Assembly (NCBI GenBank): GCA_964385695.1
Contig: CAYLQA010000026.1
Span: 1-52,250 of the forward strand
Direction: 5' to 3'
Length of the DNA: 52,250 nt
From: CAYLQA01 sp964385695
GTDB lineage: Bacteria > Desulfobacterota > Desulfobulbia > Desulfobulbales > Desulfurivibrionaceae
In this document: one piece after another, positions 33,593 to 42,911 of the stretch
Layout of the letters: each line of letters opens with the position of its first letter
Numbering within the stretch: position 1 is the first letter of the stretch
Translations under genes and position numbers: made by a program
The notes under the pieces: model-generated
Seen by the model: the letters and a program-made list of their open reading frames with translations, nothing else
The model's database searches: none
Told to the model about the DNA's origin: nothing

Positions 33593-36391
33593 TTAGGGCA
33601 GGGGAAGCGATAGTGATTTGAGGAGTTGCTCCGCTTCTTCTTTTGGCACGGGTTTCGAGAAGTAATATCCCTGGATGTACTCGCAGCCGAGTTTTTTTAC
33701 CTGGGCTAGCTGTGAGACTGTTTCCACACCCTCGCAGATCACCTTTTTGTGCAGGTTGTGGGCAAGATCAATAATGGTCTTGATGATCTCAAGATTTTTC
33801 ACATCCTTTTCCATCTCAATAACAAAGGAGCGGTCCACCTTCAGTGTATCGAAGGGGAAACGGTGCAGGTAACTCAGTGATGAGTAGCCGGTACCGAAAT
33901 CATCTATACCCAAGGTGATGTTGCGCTCCTTGATTGCCTCAAGGGTGGCAATGTTTGCCTCAATGTTGTCCATGATGCCGCTTTCTGTTACCTCAAGCTT
34001 CAGGGTTTCCGGCTCAAGGCCACTGGCAAGGAGGATCTGATCCACCTCGCTTAATAGGTCCGGGGCGCTGAGTTGAGGAACTGCCAGATTCACACTGATC
34101 ATCAACTTGTCGTAGCCGGCAATATTCTCTTGCCAGGCGCGAGCTTGGCTACAGGCGATTTCCAGCACCCTTTTGCCAATGGGCACGATGAGCCCGGTCT
34201 CTTCGGCCAAGGGAATGAACACGCCGGGCGGCACAAGCCCTTTTTCCGGGTGTTGCCAGCGTACCAGTGCTTCAAAACCGAAGATGCGTGAGGTGGCAGC
34301 ATCTACAATGGGTTGATAGAAAACCACAAACTCGTCGCGCTCAATTCCTTTGGTCAGGTCAACCTCCATCCTAAGACGTTCCAAGGCCTGCCCATGCATG
34401 GTTTCATCAAAAATAATATGCCGTGAGCCACCAAGGGCCTTGGCCCGGTACATGGCGTTGTCCGCATCCCGTAGGATTTCATCGGCATCCTGATCTTCCC
34501 CGTTTTCTTTCACAACGATGCCAATGCTGGTTGAAACAGAGAGTTCGTAATCATCGATTTTAAAATGCGCCTTAAGCCCGTTGAGAATCCTGTCTGCTAT
34601 GCCCATGGATTGATGCAGGTTGGCATTGTCGAGCAGCAGGGCATATTCGTCTCCGCCAAGCCGGGCAAGGGTGTCTCCCTCTTTGATCATGGAGGTGATT
34701 CGTTCACCCACCGCAATGAGGAGTTTGTCGCCGGTAATATGCCCAAGGCTGTCGTTGACCAGTTTAAAACGATCCAGGTCCATAAACATGACGCTGAAAG
34801 GAGGGCGCGGCCCGGACTTGTGCTGGCGCAACACCTGCTCGAGACGGTCAAGGAACAGGGCGCGGTTGGGCAGATCGGTCAGTGCGTCGTGCACTGCATC
34901 GTGCTGCAATTGTTCTTCAAGACGTTTCTGCGCGGTAATGTCGCGAACATAGATATGGACAATTTTGTGATCGGGCAGTGGGTGGTAGTTCCAGGAGAAG
35001 ACTGCCTGTTTGATGCCAACCTCGATGCCGTTGCGGGTGCTGCCTGTGGCCAGACTGGCCATGATGATCTCTTTGTGGTTTGGCGGAACAAAGGAATCAA
35101 TGTCAATGCCCAATCTGCGCATCACCTCTTTTGAAGCCTTGTTGAGGTAGGTGATTTTCCCTTGGCTGTCACTTGCCATGGCTGGATTGGGATTTTCTTG
35201 CGGAAATGCCGCCAGACGGACAATATCGCCCACCATGCTTTTTATATCCCGGGCCAGTTTGCGTAACTCTCCCTGGAACGTCTGCGCAAGGGGCGCCTTA
35301 TAATTACCCCGGCTGACCTCATGGGTATAGTCGATGATTGCCCTGATGGGGCGGGTAATGTTCTTTGCGATGCTAAAGATGAAAAAGGATGCCAGAAGCA
35401 GGGCCACGCCGCTTGAGAAAAATCCCAGCAGCTGCCAGCGACGGTAACTGGCAATACGTTTGTTGATCAGGATGTCAAGCTCAGCAGTGCCTACCATGAG
35501 CAGTGTTTGGCAGCTCCGGCGGGTTTGATTGCCAACGGTAAAAAAATCACTCAGCGGCATGGTGCCTTCTATGACCTTGCCCATGGCCAAAGAGAATTGT
35601 TTGGAGTCCCTGCTGTAGCGATCAAGGGCCTCGGTGAATCTTCGTTGCAGGGTTTCACTGTGGCCGTAAAAGTTATCGTCTTCTAACAGGGCCTGTTTTG
35701 CGATTTGGGTGAGGTTTTTAAGGTCCCTGTCATAGAGGGTGTGCAGTTTCATCAGGTCCAAAGACATTTGCGAGTGTTCCACCTGGGCGGTTGCGGGCTG
35801 TTTGCCAGGGGCAGCGACAACAAAAAAGACCTGGCTCAGTTGGTTGCAGTGGCTGGGCAGGCGGTGCACCAGGATGTCTGCCAGAAGCTTACTGTCCAGG
35901 GCAGGGTCAAGAACAAGCTGGGAGTTGTTGCCGACCAGTATTATCAGCTCCTGGATGCGGTTGAGCAGCACGGTTTGTGCATGGAGGTCTGGGGATTGGG
36001 AGAGGTTCTGCCACTCTTTATGAAGGCTAGTAACACTCAGTTCCGATTTGCCCTGTTGCTTTAAGTTTTCTGCATCAACGCGGAGCATTGTGGCAAGTTG
36101 GGCCTGGTTTTTTCCCAGCTTGGCAAAGGATTGCTCAATCCTTTTTCTTAAGGCTTTAGTCTTTCCCTTGTGCTGAAAGTAGGAGGCTAAGCTCTGTGCC
36201 GGGATAGTGTCCAGCAGCAGATAAAGTTCTTGCAGGTAGCGGTTTCCCGCAAGTTCGTTTTTGCCGATGTTGATGTCGTAGGTGAAGCTGATGTTCATGA
36301 AAAATATCAAAACCGCCATGGGCAGGGCAAATGCCAGGTTGCTGAGCAGCAGCTTGGTGGAGATGGTGAGATTTTTGTATGACGCGAGCAT
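33593..36391 (-). CDS. membrane GGDEF-EAL c-di-GMP signalling protein with PAS domain
   Basis: A 932-residue protein. Order: transmembrane segment 1 (about 15-33), a long periplasmic sensing region (about 35-318), transmembrane segment 2 (about 320-342), HAMP (about 343-395), PAS (about 396-490), a GGDEF domain with GGDEY at 579-583, and an EAL domain with EAL at 707-709 (FGFEALVRWQHP). The GGDEF active-site loop is intact, and the EAL motif with ITLGIDDFGTGYSS and KVDRSF suggests phosphodiesterase competence, so it may be bifunctional. The periplasmic part is mostly helical, with no family I can name. It is transcribed toward the multihaem cytochrome gene with a 22-base gap. Confidence 0.92.
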   Translation of the reverse strand: MLASYKNLTISTKLLLSNLAFALPMAVLIFFMNISFTYDINIGKNELAGNRYLQELYLLLDTIPAQSLASYFQHKGKTKALRKRIEQSFAKLGKNQAQLATMLRVDAENLKQQGKSELSVTSLHKEWQNLSQSPDLHAQTVLLNRIQELIILVGNNSQLVLDPALDSKLLADILVHRLPSHCNQLSQVFFVVAAPGKQPATAQVEHSQMSLDLMKLHTLYDRDLKNLTQIAKQALLEDDNFYGHSETLQRRFTEALDRYSRDSKQFSLAMGKVIEGTMPLSDFFTVGNQTRRSCQTLLMVGTAELDILINKRIASYRRWQLLGFFSSGVALLLASFFIFSIAKNITRPIRAIIDYTHEVSRGNYKAPLAQTFQGELRKLARDIKSMVGDIVRLAAFPQENPNPAMASDSQGKITYLNKASKEVMRRLGIDIDSFVPPNHKEIIMASLATGSTRNGIEVGIKQAVFSWNYHPLPDHKIVHIYVRDITAQKRLEEQLQHDAVHDALTDLPNRALFLDRLEQVLRQHKSGPRPPFSVMFMDLDRFKLVNDSLGHITGDKLLIAVGERITSMIKEGDTLARLGGDEYALLLDNANLHQSMGIADRILNGLKAHFKIDDYELSVSTSIGIVVKENGEDQDADEILRDADNAMYRAKALGGSRHIIFDETMHGQALERLRMEVDLTKGIERDEFVVFYQPIVDAATSRIFGFEALVRWQHPEKGLVPPGVFIPLAEETGLIVPIGKRVLEIACSQARAWQENIAGYDKLMISVNLAVPQLSAPDLLSEVDQILLASGLEPETLKLEVTESGIMDNIEANIATLEAIKERNITLGIDDFGTGYSSLSYLHRFPFDTLKVDRSFVIEMEKDVKNLEIIKTIIDLAHNLHKKVICEGVETVSQLAQVKKLGCEYIQGYYFSKPVPKEEAEQLLKSLSLPLP

Positions 36392-36648
36392 GCTTGGTCC
36401 TTGTTGGGGTGGCGGCTTGGTCCATTGTATAACTGCTGCCTGCGCCTGCGCAAGTTTTGTCCGGGATGGGGCTGCTTTTTCGGGTGCCTGCTTGGGGCTG
36501 AGAAAGAGAGGGCTTTACTGAGCCGCTGCTGGCCGGAATTATGCTTGTCAATACAGGGTAAAACGGCTAAATTTATTGATTTTCAGATACGTTACCTCTC
36601 TCGGTGGTCGGTGTCGGCCGTTGAGGCATTTTAAGGCGAGCATCCCCT

Positions 36649-37248
36649 GTGAAAGAAGTTCAGGATTTTTATTTTAAAAAGGCCAAGAAAGAGGGTTACC
36701 CCGCCCGTTCCGTCTACAAGTTGGAGGAGGCCCAGCAGAGATTTAAACTGCTGAAAAAGGGTGATAAGGTTTTAGACCTTGGCTGTCAGCCGGGAAGTTG
36801 GTCGATTTATGCTGCCAAGACGGTCGGGCCCCAAGGCTTGGTCGTGGGGGTGGATCTTAAGACCGGGCCGATTCACACCAAAGGCAAGAGTGCCCCCTTT
36901 CATTTTTTTTGCGGGGACATCACCAGCGAGGCCATGGTCGACAAGGTCAAGGAGATCAGCTCGATCTTTAATGTCCTGATCAGCGACATGGCCCCCAGGA
37001 CCACGGGCAACAAATGGGCGGATCAACAGCAGTCCCTTGAGCTTGCCCGCAGGGTTCTGCAGCTCACCTGCGCCATGGTGGAAAGCGGTGGCAATATGTA
37101 TGTGAAGGTTTTTGAGGGCGAGGATTTTAAAGAATATGTTGATACGGTGCGCAAGCACTTTAAAAAAACCAAGATAGTCAAACCCAAGAGTTCCAGGCCC
37201 GAAAGCCGCGAGGTCTTTGTCTTGGGTATGGGGCTGAAAGAAAAATGA
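36649..37248 (+). CDS. rlmE: 23S rRNA U2552 2'-O-methyltransferase RlmE
   Basis: A 199-residue FtsJ-family methyltransferase. The SAM motif DLGCQPGSWSIYAA (about 43-56) and the catalytic K-D-K-E set are visible: Lys in VYKLEEAQQ, Asp in SDMAPRTTG, Lys in YVKVFEGED and Glu in RPESREVF. It methylates the A-loop nucleotide U2552 of the large subunit late in assembly. The start is GTG at 36649, with AAGGCGAG upstream. Its stop lies inside a 12-bp inverted repeat arm. Confidence 0.94.
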   Translation: MKEVQDFYFKKAKKEGYPARSVYKLEEAQQRFKLLKKGDKVLDLGCQPGSWSIYAAKTVGPQGLVVGVDLKTGPIHTKGKSAPFHFFCGDITSEAMVDKVKEISSIFNVLISDMAPRTTGNKWADQQQSLELARRVLQLTCAMVESGGNMYVKVFEGEDFKEYVDTVRKHFKKTKIVKPKSSRPESREVFVLGMGLKEK

Positions 37249-37305
37249 AGAATGAAAAATGGAGAATGATGAAGAGTGGGCAATGCAATTCTTCATTTTG
37301 CATTG
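37242..37305. repeat. small inverted repeat after rlmE
   Basis: AAAATGAAGAAT (37242-37253) is perfectly inverted at 37288-37299, and an overlapping 8-bp hairpin (CAATGCAA 37281-37288 with TTGCATTG 37298-37305) shares its right half. The left arm contains the rlmE stop TGA. The surrounding AT-rich sequence (TTAATTCTTAATTCT) resembles dispersed short repeats found in many genomes. Confidence 0.45.
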
Positions 37306-37339
37306 TTAATTCTTAATTCTATTTAATGAAGGAGAAGTA

Positions 37340-38089
37340 ATGGCTGGACATTCGAAGTGGGCAAATATCAAGCATAGAAAAGGCGCCCAGGATGCAAAAC
37401 GAGGGAAGATTTTTTCCAAGTTGATCAAAGAGATCACTGTGGCCGCAAAGATGGGCGGGGCCGATGTTGACGGCAACCCCAGGCTGCGGGCCGCTATTGC
37501 TGCCGCCAAGGGCGAGAATATGCCCAAGGACAATATCGAACGTGCCATTAAAAAAGGCTCCGGCGATATGGATGGGGTCAACTACGAGGAGATCGTTTAC
37601 GAGGGCTACGGTCCTGGTGGTGTGGCTGTTCTCGTCGAGTGCATGACCGATAATCGCAATCGCACAGCGGGCGAGGTAAGGCACTCCTTCAGCAAGTCCG
37701 GCGGCAACCTGGGTGAGAATGGCTGCGTGGGTTGGATGTTCGATAAAAAGGGCTCCCTTTTGATCGACAAGGAAGGGGTTGATGAAGATAAGCTCATGGA
37801 TCTGGCCATTGAGGCCGGGGCCGAAGACGTGGAAGACGACGGCAATGTCTTCCAGGTTCTCACCGCACCCGATGATTTTCTCGCCGTGCGTGAGGCGCTT
37901 GAGGCCGAAGGTCTCGCCTTTATCGAGGCCTCTGTCTCCATGATCCCGAAAAATGAGGTTGAGGTGGACGATGCCAAGACCGCCACCAGCCTGATGAAGC
38001 TTCTGGATAACCTGGAAGACAACGACGATGTCCAGCATGTGCACGCCAACTTCGACATCCCCGATGAAATCATGGAGAGTCTTTCATAA
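37340..38089 (+). CDS. yebC: YebC/PmpR-family regulator
   Basis: A 249-residue protein. AGHSKWANIKHRKGAQDAKR (about 2-21) and the spaced GADVDGNPRLR and YEGYGPGGVAVLVECMTDNRNR segments identify the YebC/TACO1 family. Members act as transcription regulators or as ribosome-associated factors easing polyproline stalls; which applies here is not determined. It stands just upstream of ruvCAB, a common arrangement. ATG follows GAAGGAG. Confidence 0.95.
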   Translation: MAGHSKWANIKHRKGAQDAKRGKIFSKLIKEITVAAKMGGADVDGNPRLRAAIAAAKGENMPKDNIERAIKKGSGDMDGVNYEEIVYEGYGPGGVAVLVECMTDNRNRTAGEVRHSFSKSGGNLGENGCVGWMFDKKGSLLIDKEGVDEDKLMDLAIEAGAEDVEDDGNVFQVLTAPDDFLAVREALEAEGLAFIEASVSMIPKNEVEVDDAKTATSLMKLLDNLEDNDDVQHVHANFDIPDEIMESLS

Positions 38090-38137
38090 GGGCAACGACC
38101 CTTTGCATCTCTATTGCTTCCAGGAGAATACCCCGTA

Positions 38138-38164
38138 ATGAAGGATTTGCCGGCTCGTGACTGA
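38138..38164 (+). other. 8-codon micro-ORF overlapping the ruvC start
   Basis: ATG at 38138 opens an 8-codon frame ending TGA at 38162-38164, eight bases past the first base of the ruvC GTG. CAGGAGA lies 11-17 bases upstream of it. If translated it would bring ribosomes to the ruvC start; this is a possibility, not shown. Confidence 0.25.
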
Positions 38165-38648
38165 CTCTATACGCATCCTCGGGCTTGATCCCGGCTCCGT
38201 CGCCACGGGCTACGGGATTATTGATCAGCAGGGCAGTGAGCTGAGCTTTGTTTCCTGTGGAGTGATACGGACCTCAAGCAAGAAGAGTTTTCCCCAGCGG
38301 CTCAAAGAGATCCACGATGGAGTTTGCGAGGTTATTGAGAAACACAGGCCTGTCCAGGCTGCGGTGGAGGATATTTTTACGGCTGTCAATCCCCGCTCGG
38401 CCCTCAAGCTCGGCCATGCCCGCGGGGTGATCGTTCTTGCTGCCATGCAACATAACTTGCCGGTGGCTGAATATCTGCCCCGGGTCGTTAAGCAGGCCGT
38501 GGCAGGATATGGACATGCCCCTAAGGAGCAGGTGCAACAGATGGTCCGTATTCTCTTGCAGCTTAATACATCTCCGAGCCATGATGCGGCCGATGCCTTG
38601 GCCATTGCCATCTGTCATGCAAACCACAGTGGGGTAATGTCGTTATGA
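38157..38648 (+). CDS. ruvC: Holliday junction resolvase RuvC
   Basis: A 163-residue endonuclease that cuts Holliday junctions. The catalytic acidic residues are in LGLDPGSVATGYG, VEDIFTAVNPRSA and SHDAADALAIAICH. Length is usual. The start is GTG at 38157. Part of the ruvCAB recombination module. Confidence 0.95.
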   Translation: MTDSIRILGLDPGSVATGYGIIDQQGSELSFVSCGVIRTSSKKSFPQRLKEIHDGVCEVIEKHRPVQAAVEDIFTAVNPRSALKLGHARGVIVLAAMQHNLPVAEYLPRVVKQAVAGYGHAPKEQVQQMVRILLQLNTSPSHDAADALAIAICHANHSGVMSL

Positions 38649-38699
38649 ACACGATTTTTACTTCTCATCTATCTAAAATCATTCCATAATGTCGAGAAT

Positions 38700-39317
38700 A
38701 TGATTGCCTGTCTGACCGGAGAGTTGTTTCAAAAAAAATCCGACACCCTGATCATCAATGTGGCTGGGGTCGGCTATGAGGTTTTTTTCCCTGAAACCGG
38801 GCACGCGCAACTGCCAGGCATTGGTGATGAGGTGTTTTTGTACATCCAGACCATTGTCCGGGAGGATGCCTTCAACCTCTATGGTTTTTTGGAGGAGGCG
38901 CAAAAACAGATGTTCCTGCACCTGATCGGTGTCTCCGGCGTTGGGCCCAAGCTGGGTGTCGGCATTCTTTCCGGCATGGAGCCTGCCGAGCTTGCCCGGG
39001 CCATCAGCAGTGATGATGTGGCCCGGCTGACTAAGATTTCCGGGGTAGGTAAAAAAACAGCTGAGCGACTCTGCCTGGAACTAAAAGATAAGGTGGATTT
39101 TGTCCCTGCCGTCTTGGCGGAGACGTCCCCTGCAGCAGCACCCCTGCTTGACGATCAACGTTTGCTGGATGCACTCTCCGCCCTGACCAACCTGGGCTAC
39201 CAGGCGGGTAAGGCCAAGGAGGTTTTGGATAAAGTGCGGCAGCAGGCTCCTGAGGATGATTTTAACGCCATGCCCGTTGAAGAACTTCTCCGGCAGGCAT
39301 TGAGGGCACTGGCATGA
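38700..39317 (+). CDS. ruvA: Holliday junction branch migration protein RuvA
   Basis: A 205-residue tetrameric junction-binding protein. N-terminal OB fold (MIACLTGELFQKKSDTLIIN), the helix-hairpin-helix repeats LIGVSGVGPKLGVGILSG (about 74-91) and ISGVGKKTAERLCLEL (about 112-127), and a C-terminal domain that contacts RuvB. It recruits RuvB to junctions. Its stop overlaps the ruvB start (ATGA), so the two are coupled. Confidence 0.95.
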   Translation: MIACLTGELFQKKSDTLIINVAGVGYEVFFPETGHAQLPGIGDEVFLYIQTIVREDAFNLYGFLEEAQKQMFLHLIGVSGVGPKLGVGILSGMEPAELARAISSDDVARLTKISGVGKKTAERLCLELKDKVDFVPAVLAETSPAAAPLLDDQRLLDALSALTNLGYQAGKAKEVLDKVRQQAPEDDFNAMPVEELLRQALRALA

Positions 39318-40354
39318 ATCACGAAGAGCGGGTTATCTCACCTAAGGCAGGGCTTGAGGATGTGCTGGACACCGATCTTCGGCCGAAGTTTCTGGAGCAG
39401 TATATCGGGCAAGAGGCGCTCAAGGATAATCTGTCCATTGCCATCCAGGCTGCCAAAGGGCGAGGCGAGGCCCTTGATCATGTACTGTTTCATGGCTTTC
39501 CCGGCCTGGGTAAAACCACTCTTGCCTATGTTATTGCCAATGAGATGGGTGCCAATATTAAGGTGACTTCCGGTCCGGTTATTGAGCGGGCAGGGGATTT
39601 GGCAGCCATTCTTACCAGTCTCCAGGAAGGGGATGTTCTTTTTATCGATGAGATTCATCGCCTCAACCACGTGGTGGAGGAGATTCTCTACCCGGCCATG
39701 GAGGATTTCCAGCTTGACCTGGTGATCGGCCAAGGCCCGGGCGCGCGCAGTGTGAAAATGGACCTTCCCCGTTTTACTTTGGTGGGGGCCACCACCAGAA
39801 CCGGCCTTTTGACCCCGCCGCTCAGGGACAGGTTCGGCATGGTGTTGCGTCTGGATTTTTATCAACCCGAAGAATTAGTTGCCATTGTCAAGCGTTCGTC
39901 AAAATTGCTGAATGTGCCGGTTGACGATGACGGTGCTCTGGAAATGGGCAAACGTTCCCGCGGCACCCCACGCATTGCCAACAGGTTATTGAAGCGCTTG
40001 CGGGACTTTGCCGAGGTAAAGGCCGAGGGGCACGTTACCGCTAAAGTGGCTGACGAGGCCCTGACCATGTTGGGGGTGGACAAACAGGGTCTTGATGAGA
40101 TGGATCGCAGGATTTTGCTGGCCATCATCGACAAATTTCAGGGCGGCCCCATTGGTCTTGAAACATTGGCCACCATGGCCTGTGAGGAGAAAACAACCCT
40201 TGAGGACGTGTATGAGCCCTATCTGATCCAGATAGGCTTTTTGATGCGCACCCCCCGTGGGAGAATGGCCACCTTGGCCGCTTACGAACATTTCGGCAGG
40301 ACATTTACCGGCAAGGGAGAAAACGAAGGAAACGGCAACAAACTCCTTTTTTAG
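39314..40354 (+). CDS. ruvB: Holliday junction branch migration ATPase RuvB
   Basis: A 346-residue AAA+ ATPase. Walker A GFPGLGKTTLAY (about 60-71), Walker B LFIDEIHRL (about 111-119), sensor/arginine-finger segment GATTRTGLLTPPLRDRFG, and a C-terminal winged helix (GLETLATMACEEKTTLEDVYEP). It drives branch migration with RuvA. Confidence 0.97.
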   Translation: MNHEERVISPKAGLEDVLDTDLRPKFLEQYIGQEALKDNLSIAIQAAKGRGEALDHVLFHGFPGLGKTTLAYVIANEMGANIKVTSGPVIERAGDLAAILTSLQEGDVLFIDEIHRLNHVVEEILYPAMEDFQLDLVIGQGPGARSVKMDLPRFTLVGATTRTGLLTPPLRDRFGMVLRLDFYQPEELVAIVKRSSKLLNVPVDDDGALEMGKRSRGTPRIANRLLKRLRDFAEVKAEGHVTAKVADEALTMLGVDKQGLDEMDRRILLAIIDKFQGGPIGLETLATMACEEKTTLEDVYEPYLIQIGFLMRTPRGRMATLAAYEHFGRTFTGKGENEGNGNKLLF

Positions 40355-40426
40355 GAATGCCACTTTTTTGATCTGCTTGTTTTTTCGCCCGTTTCTTGTT
40401 TGGGCGTGTAAGGATATGATACTATT

Positions 40427-41272
40427 ATGACTATGAAAAAATTGACTGTCCGCGATATTGCCGACATGAAGGCCAAGGGTGAGAAGGTGACCATGCTCAC
40501 CGCCTATGACGCCAGCTTCGGCCGATTGCTTGATCAGGCCGGGATCGACACGGTCCTGGTTGGAGATTCGTTGGGTATGGTGGCCTTGGGGTATGACTCC
40601 ACCGTGCCCGTGACCATGGATGAAATGGTGCACCATGCCAAGGCCGTGAGCTTTGGTGTGAAAAGGGCCGTACTTATCGGCGATATGCCGTTTCTCTCCT
40701 ACCAGGTAAGTGTGGAAGAGGCCATTCGCAATGCAGGCCGATTTATGAAGGAAGGCTGTTGCGATGCGGTCAAGCTCGAAGGCGGACTCGAGGTCTGCCA
40801 CACGGTTTCCGCTTTGGTCAAGGCAGGTATTCCCGTGGTCGGTCACATCGGTCTTACCCCGCAGACGGCAGGTTCTCTGGGCGGCTATAAGGTGCAGGGC
40901 AAGGATGCGGAATCCGCCAGAAGGCTGCTCGCCGAGGCAAAAGGCCTTGAAGAGGCCGGAGCCTTTGCCATTGTCATGGAGTGCATTCCTGATCGTTTAG
41001 CTGCCGTTATCAGCAAGTCCATTCAGGTGCCCACCATAGGAATCGGCGCTGGTCCGGAATGTGACGGCCAGGTCCTGGTTACCCATGACCTGCTGGGCAT
41101 GTTTGATAAATTCGTGCCAAGCTTTGTCAAGCAATATGCCCAACTTGGTCCGCAGATAAAGGATGCCATCTCCACCTATATGGAAGAGGTGAAGGGAGGC
41201 ACGTATCCTGACCAGGAACATAGTTTTACCATGCAGTATGATGTGGAAGAGTTGCTTAAGGGGAAGGAGTAG
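40427..41272 (+). CDS. panB: 3-methyl-2-oxobutanoate hydroxymethyltransferase (pantothenate synthesis)
   Basis: A 281-residue PanB enzyme, which adds a hydroxymethyl group from methylene-tetrahydrofolate to 2-oxoisovalerate. VTMLTAYDASFGRLLDQAG (about 21-39), VLVGDSLGMVALGYDSTVPV and GHIGLTPQ are family signatures. AAGGAT lies 11 bases before the ATG at 40427; an ATG six bases later is an alternative. Other pan genes are not in the window. Confidence 0.95.
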   Translation: MTMKKLTVRDIADMKAKGEKVTMLTAYDASFGRLLDQAGIDTVLVGDSLGMVALGYDSTVPVTMDEMVHHAKAVSFGVKRAVLIGDMPFLSYQVSVEEAIRNAGRFMKEGCCDAVKLEGGLEVCHTVSALVKAGIPVVGHIGLTPQTAGSLGGYKVQGKDAESARRLLAEAKGLEEAGAFAIVMECIPDRLAAVISKSIQVPTIGIGAGPECDGQVLVTHDLLGMFDKFVPSFVKQYAQLGPQIKDAISTYMEEVKGGTYPDQEHSFTMQYDVEELLKGKE

Positions 41273-41326
41273 GGTAGCGGGACAGGGATTTTCCGCGAAA
41301 GTCAGTAAAACGAAGGATTATCTTCT

Positions 41327-42088
41327 ATGGATTTAGCAACAGTCATTGGTCTTGTAGCTGGTACAGCCATTTTGCTTTCCGCTATTATTCTCGGCGGTTC
41401 AGCAGGAATGTTTCTTAATATTCCCTCTTTTCTCATTGTTATCGGCGGCACCGTTGCCACGGCCTTTATTCGTTTTAGCATGGCGGATGTCATCAATTCC
41501 ATCAAAGTTGTGATGAATACCTTCTTTGTCAAACTCAGTGTGCCCCAAGAGGTTATTCAGGAGATCGTCAGCCTGGCTAATATTGCCAGGAAAAACGGTT
41601 TGATCGTTCTTGAGCAACAGCCCATTAATGATCCTTTTTTGAAAAAAGCCATCATGTACTGTGTTGACGGACATGAGGCCGAGTTTATTGAAGAGGTTCT
41701 TAAAAAAGAGGTCAATCTTACCGTTGAGCGCCATGAGGTCGGGCAAAATGTTTTTAGTGGTATGGGTGACTCTGCCCCGGCCTTTGGTATGATCGGTACC
41801 CTGGTCGGCTTGGTGCAGATGTTGGCCAGTATGGAGGATGCCTCGGCAATCGGGCCCGCCATGGCGGTAGCGCTTTTGACCACCCTGTATGGTGCGGTCT
41901 TGGCCAACCTCTTCTTTATCCCTCTGGCAAGCAAGCTTGCCCTGCGCAGCCAGGAGGAAGAGCGTAACCGTAAGCTGATCATTGAAGGGGTGTTGGGTAT
42001 CCTCAAGGGATTGAACCCCAGGGTAATGGAAGAGTTCTTGGAGACCTTTCTTCCTCCGAAGGATAGAAAATCTCAGGAAGATCGCTAA
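41327..42088 (+). CDS. motA: flagellar stator protein MotA
   Basis: A 253-residue inner-membrane protein with four hydrophobic segments (about 3-25, 34-55, 148-170 and 181-203) and a large cytosolic loop. DSAPAFGMIGTLVGLVQML (about 148-166) is the conserved third-segment motif. With MotB it forms the ion-conducting stator. The start has GAAGGAT upstream. Confidence 0.94.
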   Translation: MDLATVIGLVAGTAILLSAIILGGSAGMFLNIPSFLIVIGGTVATAFIRFSMADVINSIKVVMNTFFVKLSVPQEVIQEIVSLANIARKNGLIVLEQQPINDPFLKKAIMYCVDGHEAEFIEEVLKKEVNLTVERHEVGQNVFSGMGDSAPAFGMIGTLVGLVQMLASMEDASAIGPAMAVALLTTLYGAVLANLFFIPLASKLALRSQEEERNRKLIIEGVLGILKGLNPRVMEEFLETFLPPKDRKSQEDR

Positions 42089-42133
42089 CTAGGCTGCTCA
42101 GTGGTATCGGGGAATATTCCCCGGGAGGACAGT

Positions 42134-42868
42134 ATGGCCGAAGACGAACCGAAAAAAGTTAAATGTCCCCCAGGCGCACCGTTATGGATGTGTACCTTTG
42201 CAGACATGATGTCGCTTTTGCTCTGCTTCTTCGTTCTCATCCTCTCCTTTGCGACCATGGATAAGGTGAAGTTTGCCAAGGTCTCCGGCTCATTGAAGGA
42301 TGCCTTTGGTGTTCAGCGTGAGCAAACTTTTCAGGTTTCACCCACCGGCGAGATGATGCTGGCACCCAGCTTTGAGATGGTTCCTTTTGACGTGCGCCAG
42401 GAGTTGATGGAGATTGTCGATGCCGTGGAAGACTCCGGCCTTGTTGAGACAGCCGAGGTTAAGGAGGGGATCATCATCCGGGTCAAAGATCAGTTGGCCT
42501 TTGCCTCAGGTCAGGCCAAACTGCAACCGAAGTTTAAGCAGTTGCTCAATAAAATCGGCAAGGTAATTTTTGAGCAGGAGGCCAAGGTTGTGGTGAGCGG
42601 CCATACCGATGACGTAATCTTGAAAAAGGACGCTCCCTTTAAGAGCAACTGGGCCTTGTCCGCGGCCCGCGCCGTGGCGGTTGTTGAGTACTGGAATACA
42701 AAATTTAAGATTCCTGCCAGCCATCTTTCCACGGCTGGCTATGGAGCAGGGCAACCCATTGCCACCAATCGTAACGCTGATGGGCGGGCGAAGAACAGGC
42801 GGGTGGAGTTTTTGATTAAGCCGACCAGAGAGGGCCAGGCCTTTAAGGGGCTGGAGACCATGCAATAA
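42134..42868 (+). CDS. motB: flagellar stator protein MotB
   Basis: A 244-residue stator protein. The ATG at 42134 is preferred because GGGAGG lies five bases upstream; an upstream start at 42101 would add residues typical of no MotB. The single membrane segment begins WMCTFADMMSLLLCFFVLI, with the essential Asp in FAD. The C-terminal OmpA/peptidoglycan-binding domain shows VVSGHTDD, AARAVAVVEYW and GYGAGQPIATN, anchoring the stator to the wall. Confidence 0.95.
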   Translation: MAEDEPKKVKCPPGAPLWMCTFADMMSLLLCFFVLILSFATMDKVKFAKVSGSLKDAFGVQREQTFQVSPTGEMMLAPSFEMVPFDVRQELMEIVDAVEDSGLVETAEVKEGIIIRVKDQLAFASGQAKLQPKFKQLLNKIGKVIFEQEAKVVVSGHTDDVILKKDAPFKSNWALSAARAVAVVEYWNTKFKIPASHLSTAGYGAGQPIATNRNADGRAKNRRVEFLIKPTREGQAFKGLETMQ

Positions 42869-42911
42869 TGCTCCGGTTACGCAATAACATAAAACGGGGG
42901 TAAAAGAGACA

